Assembly (NCBI GenBank): GCA_937924855.1
Contig: CALEYQ010000036.1
Location: forward strand, 1 to 32,283
Length of the DNA stretch: 32,283 bases
Reading direction: 5' to 3'
Source of the DNA: an uncultured Bacteroidota bacterium
Lineage (GTDB): Bacteria > Bacteroidota > Bacteroidia > JADZBD01
The notes beneath the pieces are model-generated. The model was not told the DNA's origin. It worked only from the letters and a program-made list of their open reading frames with translations, and did no database searches. Numbering within the stretch: position 1 is the stretch's first letter; each line of letters starts with the position of its first letter. The translations under genes were made by a program, and so were the position numbers. This document shows, piece after piece, positions 27,600 to 32,283 of this stretch.

Positions 27600-28286
27600 A
27601 TGAATTTAGAACTGAAAATTGTTTTTACTCAGCTATGTATTGTAGTCTTGACTAATTGCCCATTAAAATTGTCGGGCCAGGCTACTGAAAAGATTAAAAC
27701 GTATGTTGTAAATGTTACCGCAAAGGATTCAACTATTAAAGCCGAAATATTTTACAATAATCCATCCATTAAACTTAAAGAAAACAGATATTACTATTGG
27801 TATAAAGACAACAGGATTTTTTGTTCCGAGGGAGATTTTGACGGAAAGCTTTTAAATGGAACATATACTTGTTGTTATTCGGATAAAAATTTGAAAGAAA
27901 AGGGAAGGTATGAAAAGGGGCTCAGGAAAGGTATTTGGCGGCGTTGGTACCCTAATGGAGTTACCCGCGAGGTAGTTCATTTCAAGGATGGTTTACGTCA
28001 TGGTAAATATTTCCTTTATAGTTCCGGGGGTCAGTTGGTTTTGGAAGCATTTTATAAAAGGGGGAAATTGCATGGAAAGTATATACAATGGAGTGATGGA
28101 ACAATAAAGCAAAAGTCAAAATTCGAAAACGGGGCTGAAGTAAAGAAACCTGGGAGGAAAAAAAAGACCATGGATAAAACAAAAATTCAAAAGGATGAAA
28201 CAGAGAAGAAAAAGGGGTTGAAGTTGCCAAAGCGCGAAAGGTCCATAGGGAATGCCAGAAAAGTTGTTGTAAAAAAATCAAAGTAA
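27600..28286 (+). CDS. Exported MORN/YwqK-like repeat protein with Lys-rich tail
   Basis: The 228-aa protein has a signal peptide (cleavage near LSGQ|ATEK). It then has a run of MORN/YwqK-like repeats (~residues 75-180: GDFDGKLLNGTY, GRYEKGLRKGIWRRWYPNG, VHFKDGLRHGKYFLY, AFYKRGKLHGKYIQW). The C-terminal ~45 residues are very Lys-rich (PGRKKKTMDKTKIQKDETEK), probably disordered and strongly positive. It lies 10 bp after gspC and abuts the next gene. MORN-type repeats are common in Bacteroidota exported proteins, but a T2SS role is not known to me. It may be a periplasmic scaffold or peptidoglycan-contact protein. Confidence 0.83.
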   Translation: MNLELKIVFTQLCIVVLTNCPLKLSGQATEKIKTYVVNVTAKDSTIKAEIFYNNPSIKLKENRYYYWYKDNRIFCSEGDFDGKLLNGTYTCCYSDKNLKEKGRYEKGLRKGIWRRWYPNGVTREVVHFKDGLRHGKYFLYSSGGQLVLEAFYKRGKLHGKYIQWSDGTIKQKSKFENGAEVKKPGRKKKTMDKTKIQKDETEKKKGLKLPKRERSIGNARKVVVKKSK

Positions 28287-29546
28287 ATGTTGAAGGGAGG
28301 GGTTTTAATTTTTGCCTTAGTTATTTCCCTGTTGGTTGCGATGGTTGCCGGGTGCTTTATTTTGGTAGCATGGCATTCATCAAAAACCTCAGAATATTGG
28401 TTTCGAGTCAATCGGATAATAAGAAATGTGGATTCCGGGATTGAGATTTTGCTTTCTGTGGAAAATGGATTTGTGTCTGATACAACCATTGCAATGGATT
28501 TATTTGACGATGGTGAAGATTCTGTGATTTTAATGAGAAAACCCTGGGGTGCCTTTGAAGTAATTTCGAGTGAAGCATGTTTTAAGGATATTCGCTTGAA
28601 GAAATCGGCAATCATTGGATTTTCGGCATGTCGGGATACTGCCCTTGCACTTTTAGTTGCTGACTCTGACAGACCTCTTTATTTATGTGGTGACACCCGC
28701 CTGATTGGGGATTGTTATGTTCCATCCTCGGGATTTAAACGGGCATATATAGAGGGCAAAAGTTATCAAGGTAGTTCTTTTTTAGAAGGGCGACAATTAA
28801 AGTCGCCGGTTAAAATTCCTGAATTTAAAAGGGAGTTCTGCGAATCAATAACCGATTTGATAGAAAGGGGTTTCAACACCGGCGATAGTATTGTACATGT
28901 GGAATCTTCCGGCATTCCGGATTCTTGTATTCGTTCATTTTCCTTAACAGGGATTTGTTTTAAAAGTAACTCAGCTATTTTTCTTACAGAGAAGTTTCTT
29001 AAAGGTAATATCATTATTTCGTCCCCAACTGAAATTAGGGTCTCAAAATCCTGTCGGATTGATGGGTTAATATTACTTGCTCCTAAAATTATTTTTGAGG
29101 ATAACTTTAGGGGTACACTCCAGGGTTTTTCGACCGATTCTATCCTAATAGGAAAGAATGTTGTTTTTGATTATCCGTCTATCCTTGGCTTGTTTCGGAC
29201 ACCTTTATCAGGAAGGGATTTGGGATTAATACTTGGGGATGAGTCTGAGGTTTCCGGTGCACTGATAGGATGTGAAAAGAGTCATACTCAAGGGAATAAA
29301 CTTATTCTTTCCCTCGGTCGAAATTCGAAAGTTACAGGATTTGTTTATTCTTCCGACAAAGTCGATTTGAAAGGCAGTGTGCTCGGATTGGTTATTTGTT
29401 CAAAATTGCACTTGAAAACCCCATCGGCAATTTATGACAATCATCTACATGACGCTGTTATTGACCGTCACTCCCTTCCGGTATTTTTTGGGAGCTTGAG
29501 TTTTTCTAATGGATCAAATCATAAGCTGGTTCTAAAATGGCTTTAA
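28287..29546 (+). CDS. GspK/PilX-like minor pseudopilin with probable beta-helix body
   Basis: The N-terminus MLKGGVLIFALVISLLVAMVAG resembles a GspK/PilX-type leader and N-terminal helix: basic residue, Gly-Gly, then a long hydrophobic helix with no Glu at +5, as is usual for GspK. The rest of the 419-aa protein differs from GspK. Residues ~225-385 look like a right-handed beta-helix or bactofilin-like fold, with short repeated strands (GNIIISSPTEIRVSKSCRID, GLILLAPKIIFEDN, SILIGKNVVF, SEVSGALIG, KVDLKGSVLGLVIC). About ten cysteines are scattered through it. It abuts the MORN gene and overlaps the GspI-like gene by 10 bp, the usual K-I-J neighbourhood. It is likely the pseudopilus tip protein; this is inference. 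Confidence 0.75.
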   Translation: MLKGGVLIFALVISLLVAMVAGCFILVAWHSSKTSEYWFRVNRIIRNVDSGIEILLSVENGFVSDTTIAMDLFDDGEDSVILMRKPWGAFEVISSEACFKDIRLKKSAIIGFSACRDTALALLVADSDRPLYLCGDTRLIGDCYVPSSGFKRAYIEGKSYQGSSFLEGRQLKSPVKIPEFKREFCESITDLIERGFNTGDSIVHVESSGIPDSCIRSFSLTGICFKSNSAIFLTEKFLKGNIIISSPTEIRVSKSCRIDGLILLAPKIIFEDNFRGTLQGFSTDSILIGKNVVFDYPSILGLFRTPLSGRDLGLILGDESEVSGALIGCEKSHTQGNKLILSLGRNSKVTGFVYSSDKVDLKGSVLGLVICSKLHLKTPSAIYDNHLHDAVIDRHSLPVFFGSLSFSNGSNHKLVLKWL

Positions 29547-29845
29547 ATAAAAAAATGGTGGCAGCCGGTTTAATTGAATCATTGGTAGCTATGGTTTTAT
29601 TGACCTTTTGTATAGGTTTTGGAATTTCGCTTTTTTCGGGTGTAATGACCTCATCGGGTGTTTACAGGAAGATCGTTTCTTGTTATAGTTTGGTTCCGCT
29701 GCCAGGTCATAGTAAGGTTGAACATCAGGACGATTGTAAGAAATTTCCCGGATTATCTGTGAGCATAAAAAGCATAGCCGGCAATGATGGAAGGATTATT
29801 TATCAGGTCAGAAGTATTGAGAAAAAGAGAATGGAAGATGATTAG
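29537..29845 (+). CDS. gspI: GspI-like minor pseudopilin
   Basis: This small (102-aa) protein has a type IV pilin-like N-terminus, KKMVA|AGLIESLVAMVLLTFCIGFG. Cleavage after the first Ala puts Glu at +5. Alanine replaces the usual Gly at -1. The globular part is short (~70 residues), which fits GspI, the smallest pseudopilin. It overlaps its upstream neighbour by 10 bp and its downstream neighbour by 8 bp. It could instead be GspH-like; size and position before the J-like gene favour I. Confidence 0.8.
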   Translation: MALNKKMVAAGLIESLVAMVLLTFCIGFGISLFSGVMTSSGVYRKIVSCYSLVPLPGHSKVEHQDDCKKFPGLSVSIKSIAGNDGRIIYQVRSIEKKRMEDD

Positions 29846-30329
29846 GGCTTTTACTTTGATGGAAATGCTTGTGGTTCTGGTTATTTCCGGCCTTATTATT
29901 GGTTTTGGCTATTCCGGATATCGTTACCTATTGACAACGTTTCATGAATTCCGGGTTTCAAACAATCTGGGCATTGCAGCTCACGAAGCCATGTCTGTAT
30001 TGGAATTTGATTGTGCAAAGTCCAGTCATATTATTTGCCTCGGCGAGCGTTCCGTTGGATTAATTGTTGAAGGTAGAACTATTGAATGGGAAATTTTGAA
30101 GAGTTCAATAGTCAGAAGGGACCAGGGTACTGATACTTTTAGTATTTCAAATCCCCAATTTCTGGTGTTATTTGATAATATTCCTGTATATGGCGAAGGT
30201 ATTGGGGATAAATTGGAAATTAAATTCTCTTTGGGCGATGGAATGGAATGCCGGAAGCTAATTTGTAAAAGATATAGCATCTCTGATTTAATTACTAAAA
30301 ATGAATTTTTTCAAAATGAGCGGAATTGA
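29838..30329 (+). CDS. gspJ: GspJ-like minor pseudopilin
   Basis: I start at the ATG at 29838, giving MIRA|FTLMEMLVVLVISGLIIGFG, a prepilin N-terminus with a 4-residue leader, Phe at +1 and Glu at +5. An in-frame ATG at 29784 would add 18 residues lying wholly within the upstream gene and is less likely. Alanine again replaces Gly at -1. The 163-aa protein has a beta-rich C-terminal domain (RTIEWEILKSSIVRRDQGTDTFSI) like GspJ/PilW/ComGF proteins. It overlaps gspI by 8 bp and gspF by 29 bp, the longest overlap in the operon. Confidence 0.82.
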   Translation: MIRAFTLMEMLVVLVISGLIIGFGYSGYRYLLTTFHEFRVSNNLGIAAHEAMSVLEFDCAKSSHIICLGERSVGLIVEGRTIEWEILKSSIVRRDQGTDTFSISNPQFLVLFDNIPVYGEGIGDKLEIKFSLGDGMECRKLICKRYSISDLITKNEFFQNERN

Positions 30330-31455
30330 TGTATCTAAACTGAATAGAATCCGCCATAACGAAAAGGATTCAACCCCTGTTTTGGCGGTTTTTCATAAAG
30401 AAATTTTTGTTTTTAACCATGGGGAATTATCAGATTCGAAAAAAGAACGTTTTTATTCAGGCCTTTCCATGCTCCTCACTTCCGGAATTGATCTGAAGTC
30501 AGCTCTTGAGTTAATTGCAGGAAATCAGAAAATTAAAAAGGACGAAGCCTTGTTCATAAAAATTAAGGAACAAATTGTTGCCGGATTTGATTTTGCTAAT
30601 GCACTTAAGTCCACGAAAAGATTCTCGGTTTATGAGGAATTCAGTATTAGAATTGGCGAGCAAAGTGGGAAGTTGCTTGAGGTGCTTAAGGGATTGTCCG
30701 AATATTTCTCAAAAAAAATTAAGCAACGAAGACAAATAATAAATGCACTTTCTTACCCCATACTGGTATTGATTACTGCCATTGGAACCGTGATTTTTAT
30801 GATGCACTTTATTGTGCCCATGTTTTCGGATGTTTTTAGCCGCTTCAAAGGAGATTTACCCCTTATAACAAAGATTGTAATTAAGGCCTCTGAAATTGTT
30901 TCTTCATCGGTGGGTTGGTTTTTATTGTTATTGTTCCTTCTAATATTTGTTATTGTATTATTCAGAAAGTCCAATTGGTGGGTGATGCATATTTCTCCCA
31001 TGAACTCACTCATTCCAATATTTGGAGCATTACTGAAAAAAATATACCTGGCCAGGTTCGCTTCCTCCATGCATTTGTTGTTAAGTTCCAAAAATCCGCT
31101 TGATAAAAGTTTAGGACTCGTTTCAGAAATGATTGGCTTTTACCCTTTGAAAAAAGCACTTGAGGCTTCCAGATTGGATATTCAAAATGGTATGTCATTA
31201 CACCAGAGTTTAAAGAAGCATTCTTTTTTTCAAAGCCAATTGTTGTCTATTATTAAGGTGGGGGAGGAGTCTAATCGGTTGGAGTTTGTTTTCCAAAAAC
31301 TTGCAAGTGAGTATTCGGATGAGATTGACAAAAAAACGGAAACTCTCAGAAGCGTTATTGAACCAATTCTAATTATTTTCATTGGAGGATTTGTGGCCTT
31401 AATACTTGTGGCAATGTACCTCCCCCTGTTTAAATTAGGAACCACAATCCATTGA
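30301..31455 (+). CDS. gspF: Inner-membrane platform protein GspF
   Basis: The 384-aa protein has two T2SSF domains, each containing the family motif: GEQSGKLLEVL in the first and GEESNRLEFVF in the second. Membrane segments are YPILVLITAIGTVIFMMHFIVP, GWFLLLLFLLIFVIVLF and the C-terminal IEPILIIFIGGFVALILVAMYLPLF. It is the polytopic platform that couples GspE to pseudopilus growth. It is the last gene of the operon and overlaps gspJ by 29 bp; an in-frame ATG at 30316 would shorten the overlap to 14 bp. Confidence 0.94.
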   Translation: MNFFKMSGIDVSKLNRIRHNEKDSTPVLAVFHKEIFVFNHGELSDSKKERFYSGLSMLLTSGIDLKSALELIAGNQKIKKDEALFIKIKEQIVAGFDFANALKSTKRFSVYEEFSIRIGEQSGKLLEVLKGLSEYFSKKIKQRRQIINALSYPILVLITAIGTVIFMMHFIVPMFSDVFSRFKGDLPLITKIVIKASEIVSSSVGWFLLLLFLLIFVIVLFRKSNWWVMHISPMNSLIPIFGALLKKIYLARFASSMHLLLSSKNPLDKSLGLVSEMIGFYPLKKALEASRLDIQNGMSLHQSLKKHSFFQSQLLSIIKVGEESNRLEFVFQKLASEYSDEIDKKTETLRSVIEPILIIFIGGFVALILVAMYLPLFKLGTTIH

Positions 31456-31749
31456 TTGTTTCCTTATTTGAAAAGGACAGTAATGGCAGATTTCTGCAAA
31501 CCCCTTGTGCTTTTTTGTCAACTTGCTTGTTTTGGTTTGAAATCCGAGCATGAATCTAAACCGTTTCACCTGTTTTTATAAGGTATTCCTAAAAGGGATT
31601 AAATGATATTTCAAATGTTGCAAATTGGATTGGTAAATAGTTGAAAAATAGTTAAATATAGGCTATAAAGCCTCAATTCGAATGTTATAAATTGAAGCAT
31701 TTTTCATTTTTTTTTGATTAAACCACCATAATATTTCAAAAAAAATGAA
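31456..31749. other. Intergenic region after the T2SS operon
   Basis: This 294-bp AT-rich gap shows no open gene. A weak hairpin (GGCT-ATAA-AGCC near 31661) lies in it but has no U-run, so I do not call a terminator. A longer A/T inverted repeat at the right end is listed separately. The promoter of the downstream ORF, if it is expressed, must lie here, but no clear TTTG/TAnnTTTG pair is visible. Confidence 0.5.
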
Positions 31750-31750
31750 A
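31702..31750. repeat. Inverted repeat up to the start codon of the 134-aa ORF
   Basis: The arm at 31702-31717 (TTTCATTTTTTTTTGA) pairs with 31736-31750 (TCAAAAAAAATGAAA) apart from one extra T, leaving an 18-nt loop. The right arm ends on the A of the ATG at 31750. Such a stem would be almost entirely A-U and weak, but it could occlude the start region. It could also be chance in an A/T-rich gap. Confidence 0.4.
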
Positions 31751-32154
31751 TGAATTTAAATTTAAATGGCCGGATCGAGTATTACCTGAAAGATTCCTGG
31801 ATGGTTTTTATTAAGGATCCGGAATGGGATTTTGTTGCCATGCGAGGATTTCAATCACAATGGAAAATTAAAGTAGTTTCTGATTTCGAAACAAGGCAAA
31901 ATGAAATAGAAAAAGTACTTGGGAAAATAGTTTTGTCAGAGTCTCCTAAATGCTTTAAATCTGTGAACTTCGCCCTTGCAGTTCCTGCTTCCAGACCCTG
32001 GCAGGTTAGTTGTCAGCGAATACCTTATTCCTTCAGGAGGGAATACAATTTCCACATCCTGTTTGTTTCAAAAACTGTAATTGTAAGCGCCCCTCCCGGA
32101 AAAGGAATTAGCAGGTTAGCCATGCCCTTTGATGATCCCGCATATCCATATTAA
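31750..32154 (+). CDS. Hypothetical 134-aa protein
   Basis: I do not recognise this ORF. It starts at an ATG after an A-rich leader and has no signal peptide or membrane helix, so it is probably cytoplasmic. Residues are well mixed (EYYLKDSWMVFIKDPEWDFV, VNFALAVPASRPW, YNFHILFVSKTVIVSAPPG), consistent with a folded alpha/beta protein. It is separated from gspF by 294 bp and is not clearly part of that operon. It is kept because the length and codon content look like a real gene, but it has no supporting family match. Confidence 0.5.
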   Translation: MNLNLNGRIEYYLKDSWMVFIKDPEWDFVAMRGFQSQWKIKVVSDFETRQNEIEKVLGKIVLSESPKCFKSVNFALAVPASRPWQVSCQRIPYSFRREYNFHILFVSKTVIVSAPPGKGISRLAMPFDDPAYPY

Positions 32155-32243
32155 TCCTACGGGCCTTTATTTTTCCGGAAACAAAAATCTGAAATTTTGG
32201 TTATTTTTCTTTGGGGATTTGGGTTACCGTATATTTTTCCCAT

Positions 32244-32265
32244 CTCCAAAATTTTAATTTTGGAG
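32244..32265. repeat. Perfect 10-bp inverted repeat near right edge
   Basis: CTCCAAAATT and AATTTTGGAG are separated by TT, giving a perfect 22-bp hairpin-forming palindrome. Flanks are T-rich on the left (tatttttccc) and A-rich on the right (aaaaatg), so a terminator reading either way lacks a convincing U-run directly after the stem. It may be a weak terminator or a dyad operator for a gene beyond the edge. Confidence 0.5.
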
Positions 32266-32283
32266 AAAAATGAAACCGTATCC

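Noticed and set aside
28187..28615. 142-aa minus-strand ORF across the MORN/K-like junction
   Set aside because: It is antisense to two abutting genes in a tight operon and shows no domain.
20131..31455. Interpretation as a retractable type IV pilus
   Set aside because: No PilT-like ATPase is present, and the GspL-like fusion and minor pseudopilin set fit a T2SS better; not fully excluded without phylogeny.
31655..31675. Candidate terminator hairpin GGCT-ATAA-AGCC after gspF
   Set aside because: The stem is only 4 bp and is not followed by a T-run; it is also about 200 bp after the stop codon.

Overview
This window looks like chromosome from a Bacteroidota (Cytophaga-Flavobacterium-Bacteroides group) bacterium. 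The DNA is moderately AT-rich. It carries protein families typical of that phylum: a SpvB-like protein opening with GPSQPE...DPFTGDFSYNIPLLDVGG, a two-part YD/RHS system, and a surface protein whose last ~70 residues look like a type IX secretion sorting domain. Start codons have weak or no Shine-Dalgarno sequences. There are no tRNA or rRNA genes, no transposase and no CRISPR array.

There are two large, divergently transcribed blocks. The left block (19841 down to 1, minus strand) is seven tightly packed genes. In order of transcription they encode a 233-aa secreted beta-sandwich protein, a 967-aa repetitive secreted protein with a probable T9SS sorting domain, an OmpH/Skp-type periplasmic chaperone, an unrecognised 205-aa exported protein, a 2239-aa SpvB/TcB-like protein, a 250-aa exported protein with a possible LolA-like fold, and a giant RHS protein. 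The RHS gene is open for at least 2540 codons and runs off the left edge. Its RHS core is just beginning at the edge, so its variable C-terminal domain is not visible.

The right block (20131 to 31455, plus strand) is a 13-gene operon with overlapping or abutting genes that encodes a nearly complete type II secretion-like (type IV filament superfamily) machine: major pseudopilin (G), short prepilin peptidase (O), ATPase (E), secretin (D), GspL-like, GspM-like, an FN3-type lipoprotein, GspC/PilP-like, a MORN-repeat protein, a GspK/PilX-like protein with a probable beta-helix body, GspI-like, GspJ-like and GspF. No retraction ATPase is present, which favours secretion over a retractable pilus. 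Several parts are atypical: three tandem N0-like domains in the secretin, the two inserted accessory proteins, the beta-helix minor pseudopilin, and Ala instead of Gly before the cleavage site in two minor pseudopilins.

The two blocks share a 289-bp divergent control region with an inverted repeat and repeated GTTGATAAATG motifs. Taken together, the layout suggests one locus in which a Bacteroidota-type T2SS is paired with a large RHS/SpvB-like surface or toxin complex and its own chaperone. That the T2SS exports the RHS proteins is an inference from gene arrangement only. To the right, after a 294-bp gap, lies one unrecognised 134-aa ORF and a perfect hairpin-forming palindrome near the edge.
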